A DNA stretch of 64,000 bases from Panax quinquefolius (GCA_020205615.1 CM035170.1:59509322-59573321); one strand, 5' to 3'. Counted from the first letter of the stretch, positions 1-11,551 are shown. Notes: generated by a model from the letters alone, not told the origin. Translations and numbers: made by a program.

Positions 1-591
1 AGTAATTAAATTAAATCAATTGCTTAATATTTAAGAAAATAATTAAATTAAATGAATTGTTTAATTTAAGGAAATAAATAAATTAAATATAGAGATGTGT
101 CTAATTTATTAATTAAATTAGATATATAATTAAATTAGATATATAATTATTTATTAATGATAATAAGATTTTTATTATTAGTATTATAAGTTATTTAAAT
201 TAACTAAACTAAGTTATTTAAATTAATCAACTAAAAGTGTGACATAAAACTATATAATATAAATGTTATTAAAATAATTTAGTTGGGAGAGTTTCTGGTT
301 AGCCAAACAGGGCCTTGTGGCCTTTGGCTTATTTGAGCTGACGCTTGTTGGTTTTTATAACTGAAAAAGAATGTGGGTTTCAGTTTATGTTCACAGATGT
401 TTTACCTAAGGCTAGCGTCTAGTTTTTTTTCTTCTTATTTCACGTATTTTGGCTAAGGAGAAGAACAGAGGTTTAGAGAGAAAATACAGAGAAAAGCTAA
501 GAGAGAAGGGAGAGAATTCTTGAGTTTTCTAAATAGAATTCAGTAGTGATAACAAGGGTTTCAAGCAAATTGGAGGTATATTATTCAAACC

Positions 592-623
<32 letters not shown>

Positions 624-2894
624 ATATACATATATGAGTTACGGCATAATTTTCTATTCTCTGTGAAGTCGATTTTGTTGAATTGTTGCTAGACAATTGA
701 ATTGTGATGATTATATGTGTTGGTTGTGTTTGAGTTTCTATGTAAACAAGAATTCGTATGCTAATTATAGTTTTAAAAGGAAGAAAAATATGACAGTGTA
801 TATTTTCCATATGGCTTGTGAGTAGTACCAATTCTAGTGGCCAATTCGTATGCTAAACTGTAAATTGAGTCTTGATTATGCTAGTCTATTAAGAAACGAG
901 CATAACGTAATTTGAAATAAGTGTTTTGGCCAAGTTTTGAGATGTCAGTGATGATTTCTGTGGAAGAAGTTCAAAAATGGAGTTTTATATGAAAATATGG
1001 AATTTTTAAAAATTAAACTAGTTTTAGTTGATGATAAATTGTGTTAATTGATTGTAAATGTTAGCAATCATGTTTGCAATAGTCTGTACTAATTATAGAT
1101 GTTAATTTCACTGTTTGGTGGGTGAAATTTGTGTTAGTTGGGCTAAAAATGGCTACTTATTCACCGCTGCCTCTCTCTCGTCAACACCCGAACAAAGTAG
1201 CGCCTGGCAGGTGCTAAAAAAAAAGCAAGCAGTGCTTGTATCCCCCAAGCTTTAAGTGTGGCAGCAATTGCCATATACCTGAATCCGAGAGACAGTGAGG
1301 TCTGCTTGTTTTTAGGTCAGGCATATCAGACTTGTGTTAGTCTAGTGTGTATGTTAATGATGTTAAAACATGTTATAAACTATAATAACATATGTTAATG
1401 TGTTGAAATGCAAAGTACAAAGATTTGAAATAATTATTTAAATAAGTTATAAAATGAAACCAAATGAGATGTTTTCGAAAGTTATAGATAAACGATAAGA
1501 TTTATGTTGGTCAATGTGTAATTTCAGAAGCGTTAAGTATGTTAACCTAAATGGTTAGGTGCTAGGTTAGGGTTATGACCTAAATGATGGTTTAAACCCT
1601 AAAGCTAATGTTCATACAATTAATTGTTGTTGCGATTTTGATGATATGTGTAGGGTAATTGGAGATTATTTCATTTGTGTAGCTTACAATCAAGGCAAGT
1701 TTTCTAACTCTACCTTGTTATTATTGAGCAAGTTCTTAAATCTTAACTCTTTACATTGAGCAAAGTTTCTAACTTCATTCTTTTCGTATTGAATGCAAGT
1801 TCCCATTCCTAAATTATTATTGTGCAAGTTCCTAACATTCTTTATGAAGATGAGCAAGCTTAACCTATCTTGCATATGTTTGTTCAAGCTTATGTAACTT
1901 AATTCGTTACATTAAGCGAGATTTAGATTCCTAATTATTATTCAAAGCTTATATTGTTCTAATACATTGACTCAAGGAAGATTGTTTTAACTCTTTGATA
2001 GCACCTTGCATGTATACCATGTTTACTCGATTATATATTATTGTTATTCAATCTTTGACTTGGATAAACTTGTTCAAAGCTTTATCGTCGTATTAAATCT
2101 TCAAGTAGTAATCAAACCTTTATTGATTGAATTAATCTATATTCGAATAGTGTTCTAAAATTCTAGAAAACACTGATAAGCTAGTTCCAAACTAAACTTT
2201 CTTTAGTACGGAAATTCTAAATCCAAACTGAGACGAACAACCCTAACATAGGGGATTTTGTACGTGTAACATTTAGATGTTTGTGCACAATACATGGTAC
2301 AAAGGGTTGATCCCCCTGAGTACGTTAAGAAGAGTCTATATAGTCTAACGACTGTTGAGGTTAAGGTAATAATACCTAAACATCGTGGACATAGTTCGTG
2401 GTCATAAGACCCTTAGATAATTAAAGTTCGAACTTGTTTTCTATTTTGATTCGTAGAACAAGTTCTTTATCATTCAGTATTCGTTGTTCACTTTCATGTT
2501 CTTATTATACTATCTTTATGTCAGTGAGCAATTGTTTGCTCACTCTTGCAATTAAACAATGCAACTAAAGTTGAAAGAGGTGATGATCCATCTACCAGCA
2601 AGGGAAAAGGCAAGATGTCTAAGTGATGAAGAATTGTTTAAAGTTTATTTAAATTTATGAAGTTTTAAGACTTGTTTTATTTTATAATATATTCCGCAAA
2701 CTGATGTAATAATTTTAAGGTAGATTACCTGGGATTTATTTTGAGATTTTGATGTAACCCTTTAATGGGAGAGATTATTGTTTAAGTTATTTATTTAATG
2801 TTTTATCCTTTATTACGGGTAGTTAGATGTAATTATTTTGATAGCGAGCACCAAATTCAGTGGAAATGAAGTACCCGGATTTGGGGGTGTTATA
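1..2894 (+). mobile_element. LTR, family C, 3' part (solo or 3' LTR)
   Basis: The sequence is non-coding and AT-rich. Its last ~380 bases match, in order, the 3' ends of two other LTRs in this window: the minus-strand LTR ending at 30,143 and the plus-strand solo LTR ending at 60,863. Shared landmarks are a 'gctcac(c/t)ct' block near 2,539, a 'ggtagattacctggga' block near 2,720, a 'gggtagttagatgt' block near 2,820, and the terminus GGGGGTGTTATA (canonical GTGTTACA with one change). The right edge cuts a chromovirus protease gene, so this LTR inserted there. A short (TA)n tract lies at 601-622 and a bulged hairpin at 301-329. The 5' end is outside the window, so solo versus 3' LTR cannot be decided. 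No gene is visible in it. Confidence 0.75.
301..329. repeat. Hairpin-forming inverted repeat in LTR C
   Basis: The arms AGCCAAA...GGCC and GGCC...TTTGGCT are complementary around a TTGT loop, with a 3-base bulge in the left arm. Other family C LTRs in the window carry palindromes of different sequence (see findings). Confidence 0.6.
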
Positions 2895-3239
2895 GGTAAC
2901 GTGCGGTTACCGATTTGAATCAAACAAGACTTATAAACAGTGGATGTAATGAAGGTTTCTCCCAACGGAGTTTCAACAGATAAGTCAGAGTCTAATTTCT
3001 TTGGAGTCAAATTTAAACGTTGAGCACAAGTAGGAGAAATAAAAGAATGGGTAGAACCAGTATCAAATAAGGTATAAACTTCACTAGAGTTTATTATTAG
3101 CTTACCCGTGATCACCTCGTTCAGATTCCTCACTTTTTGGGAGGTTACGACAAACGCTCTCCCTTGAACTACCGATTTTGTCTTGTCTGGGACGACCTTT
3201 GATGCCTCCATCCCAGCTGGACTTGACTTCGGTGCACGA
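2895..3239 (-). pseudogene. Chromovirus protease fragment (element D1)
   Basis: Aspartic protease domain of a Ty3/gypsy polyprotein, which cleaves the Gag-Pol precursor. The translation shows the active-site motif LFDTGSTHSFIS about 50 residues into the fragment, followed by a typical strand-rich stretch (VETPLGETF, SCLIQIGNRTLPI). It continues directly from the gag zinc-knuckle region (SSPAGMEASKVVPDKTKS). The gene stops where LTR C begins, before the ILGIDWL motif that the plus-strand paralogue at 6,530 retains. The break is an insertion, not a frameshift. The domain call is firm; the fragment is non-functional. Confidence 0.85.
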
Positions 3240-4321
3240 CAAAATCAGGTAATGTGACATTCTCTTCTGCAATTATAACACACTTTGGATTGCTGCGTAC
3301 AGTTCGGACTGATATGTCCCTCCCCTCCGCATTTGTAACATACGATTGGCTGTCATTCCCCTTCCTTAACAATAGGTGTTGGTGATGACATCTTTCCATC
3401 ATTGTTGAATCTCCTCTTCTTGAAATTTCCACTTCTATTATCTTGGCCATGATTATCACCGAAGTGGTTACCATTTTTGGCATGTTGATTCCCTACACGT
3501 TTGTTGTCACCGCTTCAATGACTGCTACCACTGGTATTATCATTTTGTCAGCTGCTCTCTCTTGGTTGGGTTGACTCGTTATCGCGCTCCAATAACTGAG
3601 CCCTATTTATAACATCTGAATACAAACACAGTTTGTGAGAAATTAAGTATTGACGTATCTCGGGTTTCAAACCCCTTAGAAACATCCGCGTCATTCTCTC
3701 CTCATTATCAACCAAGTGGGATGCAAACTGGGACAACTCGAAAAACTTAGCTTCGTACTGTCGCACGGTCATATTGTTCTGCTCCAGCTTGATGAACTCT
3801 ACCTCTTTCATGTGATGAATACTTTCGGGAAAATACTTGTCGTTGAACAGTTCTTGAAATTTCTCCCAAGACATCTTCAGTGCGGCAGGTTGAGTACACT
3901 TTACCGATTCCCACTAGTAATCTGCCTCTCCTCGCAAAATAAAGGTGGCAAAGGGAACCTTTTGCTCCTCGGAGCATCCCAAGACATCAAATATCTTGGT
4001 GATCTGCTTTATCTACGTCTCTGCCTTAAGTGGTTTTGGGTCTCCAATAAACTCCGGTGGTCCCAGCTCCTTGAACTGTTTAGCGGTGACCGTCCGAGAG
4101 TTGCCAGTGTTTCGACCTGCATTTTGAACAGGAGCCGCTCTCGCCTGATGTTGCATGAATTGCATAAAGCCTCTGAACATCCCATCGTTCATCATTTGGC
4201 CAGCGTTGTTGTTTTCTTGAGGATTCTTGCCATCCTGATGCACATTATCCTGGGTATTGATCGTTGGTGACTCAACGGTCTCATGTTCTTCATTTCTTAT
4301 CTCAATATTTTTGGATGCCAT
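3240..4321 (-). pseudogene. Chromovirus gag (element D1)
   Basis: Nucleocapsid/capsid precursor of a Ty3/gypsy element. The start MASKNIEIRNEEHE is the first ATG downstream of the PBS-leader on this strand. A glutamine/methionine-rich N-terminus is followed by the retrotransposon gag core (ELGPPEFIGDPKPL, then KIFDVLGCSEEQKVPFATF, then MSWEKFQELFNDKYFPES) and KLEQNNMTVRQYEAKFFELS, all typical of plant chromoviruses. Near the C-terminus is a CCHC knuckle, CYKCGGEGHISPNC, then a second, damaged one (CYNCRRECHIT-stop-FC). At least two conserved tryptophan positions of the core read TAG (the site before IKQITKIF and the ADY-stop-WES site). Several frame changes are also needed, so it is dead. Confidence 0.85.
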
Positions 4322-4376
4322 TTTCAAATACTGCCACAAAACAAGTGTTAATTGACATGTCACATATTATCCCTAT

Positions 4377-4619
4377 TGTAACACCCCTGCCCCACATCGA
4401 AAGATAGGGGAAAAATTTGTCTGCATATAAGGAAATAAGTTACTACCAATAGTACCATCAAGTCATGACCTTTTGGGAGCCTATGGTGGGCTAAAATGAC
4501 CCAAGAAGATACTATTAGGCCAGTAGTTTGAGACCTTATTTTGATGGATTTGATTTGATTCGACTTGGGATTTGATCCGAGATTTTTTTCGGACTCGGGA
4601 TTTGACCCGGGTTGTTTCA
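4377..4619 (+). repeat. TRIM LTR 1
   Basis: 243 bp, TG...CA termini, followed by a PBS beginning at 4,622 (TGGTATCAGAG, then T where the consensus has C). Confidence 0.9.
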
Positions 4620-4849
4620 TATGGTATCAGAGTCGACTCTCGAAAGCTCGGGTCGGGTCATCTTATCGGGTTGCCAAAGGTGGGGACACGAAGGCTGGTG
4701 GTATTATCCCACAATGGAGAGATGGAGGTCCGAAGGTGGGGACACGAAGCCAGCTGATATTATCCCTCAATGGCTAGAAAGACAAAGATCTTTGGACCGT
4801 GTGTGTGATCGGTTCTGACGGGGATGTCAGAAATTTAAGTGGGGGAGTT

Positions 4850-5093
4850 TGTAACACCCCTGTCCCACATCGAAAGATCGGGGACAAATTTGTTTGCATA
4901 TAACGAAATAAATTACTACCAATAATACCTTCAAGTCATGACCTTTTGGGAGCCTGTGGTGGACTAAGATGACCTAAGAAGATACTATTGGGCCAGTAGT
5001 TTGAGACCTTATTTTGATGGATTTGATTCGATTCGGACTTGGGATTTGACCCGAGATTTGTTTCGAACTTAGGATTTGACCCGGGTTGTTTCA
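4850..5093 (+). repeat. TRIM LTR 2
   Basis: 244 bp, preceded by the polypurine tract at 4,836-4,848 and followed by PBS TGGTATCAGAGC at 5,096. Confidence 0.9.
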
Positions 5094-5323
5094 TATGGTA
5101 TCAGAGCAGATTCTCGAAAGCTCGGGTTGGGTCATTCGATTGGGTTGCCGGAGGTAGGGACACGAAGGTTGGTGGTATTATCCCACAATGGAGAGATGGA
5201 GGTCCGTAGGTGGGGACACGAAACCAGCCAGTATTCTCCCATAATGGCTAGATAGGCAAAGATCTTTGGGTCGTGTGTTCGATCGGTTCTGACGGGGACG
5301 TTAGAAATTTAAGTGGGGGAGTT

Positions 5324-5567
5324 TGTAACACCCCAGCCCCACATCGAAAGATAGGGGAAAAATTTGTCTGCATATATGGAAATAAGTTACTACCAATAGT
5401 ACCATCAAGTCATGACCTTTTGGGAACCTGTGGTGGGCTAAGATGACCCAAGAAGATACTATTGGGACAGTAGTTTGAGACCTTATTTTGATGGATTTGG
5501 TTCGATTCGGACTTGGGATTTGACCCGAGATTTATTTCGAACTCGGGATTTGACCCGGGTTGTTTCA
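5324..5567 (+). repeat. TRIM LTR 3
   Basis: 244 bp, same termini, polypurine tract immediately upstream, PBS TGGTATCAGAGC at 5,570. Confidence 0.9.
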
Positions 5568-5797
5568 TATGGTATCAGAGCCGACTCTCGAAAGCTCGTG
5601 TCGGGTTATCCGATTGGGTTGCCAGAGGTGGGGACACGAAGGCTGGTGGTATTATCCCACAATGGAGAGATGGAGGTTCGGAGGTGGGTACACGAAGCCA
5701 GCCGGTATTATCCCACAATGTCTAGAGAGACAAAGATCTTTGGACCGTGTGTGTGATCAGTTCTAATGGGGACGTCAGAAATTTAAGTGGGGGAGTT

Positions 5798-6041
5798 TGT
5801 AACACCCCAGTCCCACATCGAAAGATAGGGGACAAATTTGTCTGCATATAAGGAAATAAATTACTACCAATAGTACCTTCAAGTCATGACCTTTTGGGAG
5901 CCTGAGGTGGGCTAAGATGACCCAAGAAGATACTATTGGGCCAGTAGTTTGAGGCCTTATTTTTATGGATTTGATTCGATTCGGACTTGGGATTTGACCC
6001 AAGATTTATTCCGGACTCTGGATTTAACCAGGGTTGTTTCA
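5798..6041 (+). repeat. TRIM LTR 4 (distal 3' LTR)
   Basis: 244 bp. It ends in GTTGTTTCA and abuts the right copy of the target duplication CCTAT, with no PBS after it, as expected for the outer 3' LTR. Confidence 0.9.
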
Positions 6042-6164
6042 CCTATACTCTGACCGACCAACTAAATACCAAATAAACTTAGGTAGGTCATACTAGCGAA
6101 GGAATTTCTCGTCTCTCCCCTCCTAGTTCTAGTCTCACATCTCAGCTAGGGATCATATCCCTAA

Positions 6165-6176
6165 GCTTTGATACCA
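6165..6176 (-). other. Primer-binding site of element D1
   Basis: On the minus strand the LTR end (gcgtcaca) is followed by three bases and TGGTATCAAAGC, one mismatch from the initiator Met tRNA PBS consensus. The interval from here to gag (6,164-6,042 and 4,371-4,322, interrupted by the TRIM array) is the untranslated leader. Confidence 0.8.
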
Positions 6177-6179
6177 ACC

Positions 6180-6529
6180 TGTGACGCCCCCAAAATAGGT
6201 ATACATCACCCATCTTGAGTCGCCAAATACATGGTACGAATTTAAATACAAACTTCTTTTATACAGTACGACAAAACGTAGCTGAGAGTTTTAACACGGA
6301 TAATGTCTTTTAGAGAGTATCCAAACTCAAATAAAGTGCTCATTACAATTATTATCACACTATTTCACTGAATAGTGAGGACTACTAATGCAAACATCTG
6401 GACCGTCACTCTGTTCTCCGACTAGTCCAGTAAGAAATTATCGTTTCCTGAAGAGAACAATGAAAACAAAGGGTGAGCTCAACTAGCCCAGTAAGAAATA
6501 TTATGACTAAGATAATGTAGAATAAATTA
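6180..6529 (-). mobile_element. Truncated 5' LTR of element D1
   Basis: About 350 bp from the 3' end of the chromovirus LTR. It begins (reading +) TGTGACGCCCCCAAAAT and runs through the 'gtgagctcaactagcc' and 'gtaagaaatattatgacta' blocks shared with the LTRs at 14,456 and 18,783. It breaks off in mid-LTR and is joined to a protease gene on the opposite strand. Confidence 0.85.
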
Positions 6530-6924
6530 TCGTTACATCCACTGTTTATAAATCTTGCGTAATCCAAGTTGGCACTATCACATTACCTGTTGATCTTATC
6601 TCTTTAAAGATACTTGCTTTTGATGTGATTTTAGGAATTGATTGGTTAACCACTCATCATGCCAAAATTGATTGTTTTTGTAAGGTTGTTAGTTTTCATA
6701 TTCCTAACCAACCTGTCATACGAATTCAAACAACTAAACCACTAAAATCAGTCACTATCATATCAAGCCATAAAGCTATTCGTTTATTGAAAAACGGATG
6801 TCAAGCTTTCTTAGCCCATGTTATGGATTTGAACAAAGACAAGTTAGATTTGAATAATATTTCTGTTGTTAGAGAATTTCACGATGTATTTCTGAAGAAC
6901 TTCCTTACCTACCCCGTAACGTGA
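6530..6924 (+). pseudogene. Chromovirus protease C-terminal part (element A)
   Basis: Continues the protease fold: SCVIQVGTITLPVDLISLK, then AFDVILGIDWLTTHHAKIDC, where the ILG-I/M-DWL motif closes the Ty3/gypsy protease domain. A linker follows (VREFHDVFLKN), homologous to the usual 'EFPDVFPEDLPGLP' segment before RT, and a stop lies at 6,922-6,924. The DTG active site is missing because the 5' edge is a rearrangement junction with an inverted LTR piece. It is the first part of a plus-strand pol that continues through RT, RNase H and integrase. Confidence 0.85.
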
Positions 6925-7740
6925 TGTTGAATTCTTTATTGACCTTGGTAGCCGTACAAAACCCATTTCTAAAACCCCATATCGAATGGCTCTATTAAAC
7001 TTCAGGAGTTAAAAGTCCAACTACAGGAATTGTTAGACATAGGTTTCATTCATCCTAGTACATCTCCTTGGGGTGCTCCTGTTTTATTCATAAAGAAGAA
7101 AAATGGGAGTATGCGACTTTGTATTGACTACCGAGAATTAAACCATGTCACCATCAAGAATAGGTATCCGCTACCTTGCATTGATGACCTATTTGACCAG
7201 TTGCAAGGAGCACAATTCTTTTCAAAGATCGATCTTCATTCTGGATATCATCAACTGAAGATTAAAACTGAGGATATTCCAAAGACTACCTTCAGAACTC
7301 GGTACGGGCATTATGAATTCTTAGTCATGTCTTTTGGATTGACTAATGCTCCTGCTGCTTTCATGGATATGATGAACCGTGTATTTAAGAAATATTTGGA
7401 TCAGTTTGTTGTTTTTATTGATGACATATTCATTTATTTCAAAAGCCGTGAAGATCATGAGCACCATTTGAAGTTGATATTTGAAAGGCTTTGTGAAAAC
7501 AAGCTTTATTCCAAGCTGAAGAAATGTGAGTTCTGGCTTGAGGAAGTAGCATTCCTTGGGCACGTGGTGTCAAAACATGGAGTATCTGTTGACCTAAAGA
7601 TTGAGGCGACTGAAAGTTGGGAGCAACCAAAGTCGGTGGCCAAAGTCGTAGCTTTACGGGCTTAAATTTGGTTATTATCGGAGATTCATGGAAGGATTTT
7701 CTCGAATCGCTACTCCGTTAACTTAGCTGACTCGAAAAGA
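6925..7740 (+). pseudogene. Chromovirus reverse transcriptase (element A)
   Basis: RNA-dependent DNA polymerase domain. The longest open stretch is 7,030-7,665. In order it shows [87 protein letters not shown] and the catalytic FIDDIFIY, then [16 protein letters not shown] of the thumb. The catalytic aspartates are present. The F-I-Y after IDD differs from the usual L-I-Y, and one residue is missing in the normally VVFIDD run. The N-terminal part is out of frame, and frame is lost again after SVAKVV. A clear pseudogene. Confidence 0.9.
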
Positions 7741-8195
7741 TACAAAATTCATATGGAGCAAGGAATGCGAGAAGAGTTTCCAAGAGCTCAAGAGGAGACT
7801 CATTTTGGCACCTGTTCTGGCAATACCATCTGGTACGGATGGATTTGTTATATACAGCGATGCTTCAGGCAAAGGGTTAGGATGCGTTCTCATACAACAT
7901 GGGAAAGTCATAGCCTATGCCTCACGAAAACTCAAAGAATATGAGAGGAATTATCCTACTCATGATCTAGAGTTGGCAGCAGTCGTATTCGCGTTGAAAA
8001 TTTGGAGACACTACTTGTATGGGGAGAAAGTGGAGATTTATACAGACCATAAAAGCCTCAAATATTTCTTCACCCAAAAAGAACTCAACATGCGGCAACG
8101 ACGTTGGCTTGAACTATTGAAAGATTACGATCACATTATTCAATATCATCCTGAAAAGCGAACGTAGTAGCTGACGCATTGAGTAGAAGATCATA
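7741..8195 (+). pseudogene. Chromovirus RNase H (element A)
   Basis: Degrades the RNA strand of the RNA-DNA hybrid. An open stretch from 7,805 to 8,167 reads [70 protein letters not shown] and [14 protein letters not shown]. The acidic residues in YSDAS, DLELA and YTDHKSL correspond to the RNase H active-site positions. A one-base loss after EKR removes the usual '[13 protein letters not shown]' linker frame. Same orientation and order as the preceding RT. Confidence 0.9.
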
Positions 8196-9297
8196 TCTGA
8201 AGTCTGAAAAGCGATATTGTCAATCAAAGGCCTATTCAGTATGACTTGCAAAGGATGGAGGTAGAATTAAAGACTCAGGGGACCCACATGATGATGGCGA
8301 ATATCTGAGTAGAACCGACTTTAATCGATAAAGTTAAAGCCGCTTTCTACTACGGACATGGAGTGATGCGTATGAAGAAGAAAGTGCAAGAAGGTCTTGT
8401 TCGAAGCGAAGAATCGATGAAGAAGGAATACTTGGATTCAACTCCAGACTTTGTGTTCCTAACAATTCTGACTTGAAGCATAGAATCATGATGGAGGCAC
8501 ACAACACACCGTTTGCAATCCATCCTGGGAGTACCAAAATGTATCATGATATTCAACATACATTTTGGTGGAACAATATGAAGAGAGAGATCGCGGAGTT
8601 TATCTCGAGGTATTTAACTTGTCAATGTGTAAAGGCGGAGCATCAAGTGCCAAAGGGTCCATTACAACTACTTGAGATTCCGAAATGGAAGTGGGAACAC
8701 ATTACTTTGGATTTCGTTACAGGTCTTCCCAAAGTTTCTCAAGGCATGGATGCTATTTGGGTTATTGTTGATAGATTAACAAAGTCTGCCCATTTCTTGC
8801 CGATACGTGAGATTTATTCCCTTGAACGTCTTACTAGTATGTACGTGAATGAGATTGTGAGATTGCATGGCATGCCAGTATCCATAGTTTCGGATCGTGA
8901 CCCAAGATTCACTTCACGATTTTGGGTTAGCTTGCAGAAAACTATGGGCACGAATTTACGATTCAGTTCGGCATACCATCCTCAAACGGACGGACAATCA
9001 GAGAGGACTATTCAAACCCTTGAAGATCTATTAAGACTTTGTGTCCTAGATTTTAAAGGAAGTTGGGATAAGTACTTGCCACTGGTGGAATTCTCCTACA
9101 ACAACAGTTATCAAGCAAGTATAGGCATAGCTCCATTTGAGGCATTATATGGACGAAAGTGTCGTTCTCCAGTATGTTGGGATGAGGTGGGAGAAGTAAC
9201 GTTGTTGGGACCAGAATTAGTACGCATGACTAGAAAAGATCCAAATGATTCGACAACGTATTCAAACCTAACAAGATCGACAAAAGAGCTATGCTGA
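8196..9297 (+). pseudogene. Chromovirus integrase zinc-binding and core domains (element A)
   Basis: Inserts the cDNA into host DNA. The open stretch 8,473-9,297 contains the HHCC region ([19 protein letters not shown], then [12 protein letters not shown]), in which the first cysteine of the CxxC pair is tyrosine. The catalytic core follows: [11 protein letters not shown] (first Asp), [10 protein letters not shown] (second Asp) and [13 protein letters not shown] (Glu), so the DDE triad is intact. [22 protein letters not shown] and LLGPELV mark the end of the core. Frame is lost before the C-terminal domain. Sequence 8,196-8,472 is a frameshifted linker with recognisable homology to the minus-strand remnant near 16,800-17,050. 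Confidence 0.9.
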
Positions 9298-9785
9298 TCT
9301 TCATAGAAAGGACGTGGAGTTTAATATTGGAGATCATGTATTGTTACATGTTGCTCCATGGAAGGGAGTTACAAGATTTGGAAAGAGAGGAAAGCTCAAT
9401 CCACGATTTGTTGGTCCATTTGAGATTCTTGACTGAATAGGAAATGTGGCCTATAGACTCGTATTACCTCCAAGTATGTCTCGTGTTCATAATGTTTTTC
9501 ACATATCCATGCTTCGTAAATATGTGAAAGACCCGAACCATATTATTGCGTTAGAATCGAGACGAGATAGTAGAAGATTTAACGTCTGAAGAAGTACCTG
9601 TTAAGATCTTGGATAGAAAAGAGCATGTCCTACGCACCAAGGTTATACCACAAGTTAAGGTTTTGTGGAGAAACCATGCTATTGAAGAAATGACCTGGGA
9701 GTTAGAATCAGAATTGAAAGCGAGGTATCCTCACCTTTTCGAAACACCAGGTACGTATGTCAATTTCAAGGATGAAATTTCATAA
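9298..9785 (+). pseudogene. Integrase C-terminal domain and chromodomain (element A)
   Basis: Reading across frames gives [54 protein letters not shown] and a broken chromodomain. These match the intact paralogue at 21,974-22,540. The GPF..L, V-NVFH-SMLRKY and VLW....EE..WE signatures identify the element as a plant chromovirus, resembling the Tekay/Del group. Stops (e.g. EILD-stop-IGN) and frameshifts inactivate it. It ends with a polypurine tract (aaggaggggagg) next to the 3' LTR. Confidence 0.85.
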
Positions 9786-10983
9786 GGAGGGGAGGTTCTA
9801 AAACCCCAGCTTATTATAAATAAAATCGAATTTCCTCTAATTATTATTGTGAATAAGGTATTAATTTGATATAATTCTCTGGTTATAGGTGAAATGTGCA
9901 AATTTTGCAAAATATGCAAGTGGTTATAAAATAATCATTATTGTCGGGGAATATTCATTTGGTCGTGGATTATTCTTGTTGTAGGGGAATATTCATACGA
10001 CGGCGCAGTCATTTGTGGGCCCCATAATAGAATAATTGTCGGATGTAGAAAATGACAAGTTTGAGTTTTTATAAATAACGGCGTAGTTGTTACCATTAAC
10101 ACTTGTTGGAATACGGTGGTTAAAATACGATGTCTGGCGTGGATGCATGTATTGATGAATTATTAATCCTTACGTAAGAAGCCTTTACTCAATAATTGTT
10201 ACGATGAGTTCTTGTTCAATATTTTATTTTATTGATTCAATAATTGCTGCGTTGATATTTTATATTATTGTTGTTTCAATAATTATCAACGCATATTTCC
10301 CATTATCGATTAATAATTCATATTATTTGAATAATATTATTAGATAGCAGATTAGCAATGTCTAGAAAGTTACATCGAGGAGAGGTTTGGTCACCTAATT
10401 GCGGCAAGATGAGAGAAATTCTTATTGAAAGCCCCTCTTCCTGGAACGACACAGTGGTTGTCATAAATGTGATTACATAATATTATTTGTGAATAATTAA
10501 TTATTGATTCATATGATAAGGAAATATTTATTTTATGTGGATATAAATGTTGGATATATTTATTGTGGTTAAAAATGAAAGAGTTAATGTTGAGGTGTTT
10601 TATCGGTATTTTTGTCCGGAATGAAGGTATTAAAAAATTAAACCAAAGTGTTTTGAGATATATATTAAGTGAGTTATAATTTTTAATCCGACCGTTGGAT
10701 CGTTGTAATTTTTGGATATGTTATACATATATAAGTTGAGTATATGTCCACAAATTTTGAACCGTTAAAAATGAACGTATGATTTGTTATGAATTTTAAG
10801 AGGTGTCTGGTTTAGAAATTATTGAAGTATCCGAATTTAACATTTTGGTGGAAAATTCTAGAATTGAGTGGGCCCCACTTGTGGTTGGTGAAGAAATGTG
10901 CTGAATTTTATTTCAAATGTGGTGGGTGGGAATAGTAGAAGGTAAAGCCATCAGGTTGCAGGTCAAGTCTGCTAATATTTTCC

Positions 10984-10991
10984 TATAAATA
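10984..10991 (+). promoter_or_regulatory. LTR TATA box
   Basis: TATAAATA followed by AGAGGGC and, about 45 bases on, a CT-rich stretch (ctttctctctttctctctc), a typical U3/R layout. Equivalent boxes occur in the paralogous LTRs. Confidence 0.6.
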
Positions 10992-11551
10992 GAGGGCTAA
11001 GTTATAATTGAAAATCACACCAGAAATATAAGCTTTCTCTCTTTCTCTCTCTATATTATTGAGTGTATTTTGTGAGTATTTAGATACTTTGTGAGTTTCT
11101 ATTCATCGGTCTGCAAGTTTCCTTGACTTTTATACCGATATTACGATCGAAATCTTGATATTTTGAGGTAAGGGTGTTATATTCTTCTTAAAATGATATT
11201 TTCTTCAATATCATTATACTTAAAATGTTGGTATGAACTTTTTATCAAATTTGGAACTTTTTGTGTCGGGTTACTATTCACGTATCTGACCTATTCACGA
11301 TATCTGACTATTCATTCGAAAATGAAATTTTCTTCTTTTTGTCCAAGATGTCTATTATGGTTACTATCATTGATTGTATCCATGTTTTGATCTTTATTCT
11401 TGAATTTTGCTTCAAAATTGGTTATTATGGAGTATTATTGATCTTGGATAAACTATTATACTGAATCCTTACTATTTGTCCTTCCGTCTCACTTTGGATT
11501 CGTTTTCTTTAAAATATTTTCATCATCCTCGGTCCTAAATGATGATATTCT

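Larger units (their letters stand above)
4377..6041 (+). mobile_element. Tandem TRIM array: 4 LTRs, 3 internal domains
   Basis: A terminal-repeat retrotransposon in miniature. Each LTR is 243-244 bp, begins TGTAACACCCC and ends GTTGTTTCA. Each is followed by a PBS, TGGTATCAGAGC or close variant (initiator Met tRNA), a 230-bp non-coding internal domain, and a polypurine tract AAGTGGGGGAGTT just before the next LTR. The order is LTR-int-LTR-int-LTR-int-LTR. The whole array is flanked by a perfect 5-bp duplication CCTAT (4,372-4,376 and 6,042-6,046). The homologous uninterrupted leader at about 18,646-18,650 reads CATAT and shows the empty site. The ORFs across the internal domains are not conserved as protein. 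Movement would need enzymes supplied in trans. Confidence 0.9.

Noticed and set aside
3716..4270. 184-codon plus-strand ORF
   Set aside because: It is antisense to the D1 gag core; the minus strand gives clear family motifs and this frame gives none.
4377..4619. TRIM LTR as a Cassandra-type element carrying a 5S rRNA promoter
   Set aside because: I looked for the 5S A and C boxes within the LTR (the stretch with gggctaagatgacccaag) and found no convincing match on either strand.
4621..4640. tRNA gene remnant (TGGTATCAGAG and following)
   Set aside because: It is the primer-binding site, complementary to the 3' end of initiator Met tRNA; no cloverleaf is present around it.
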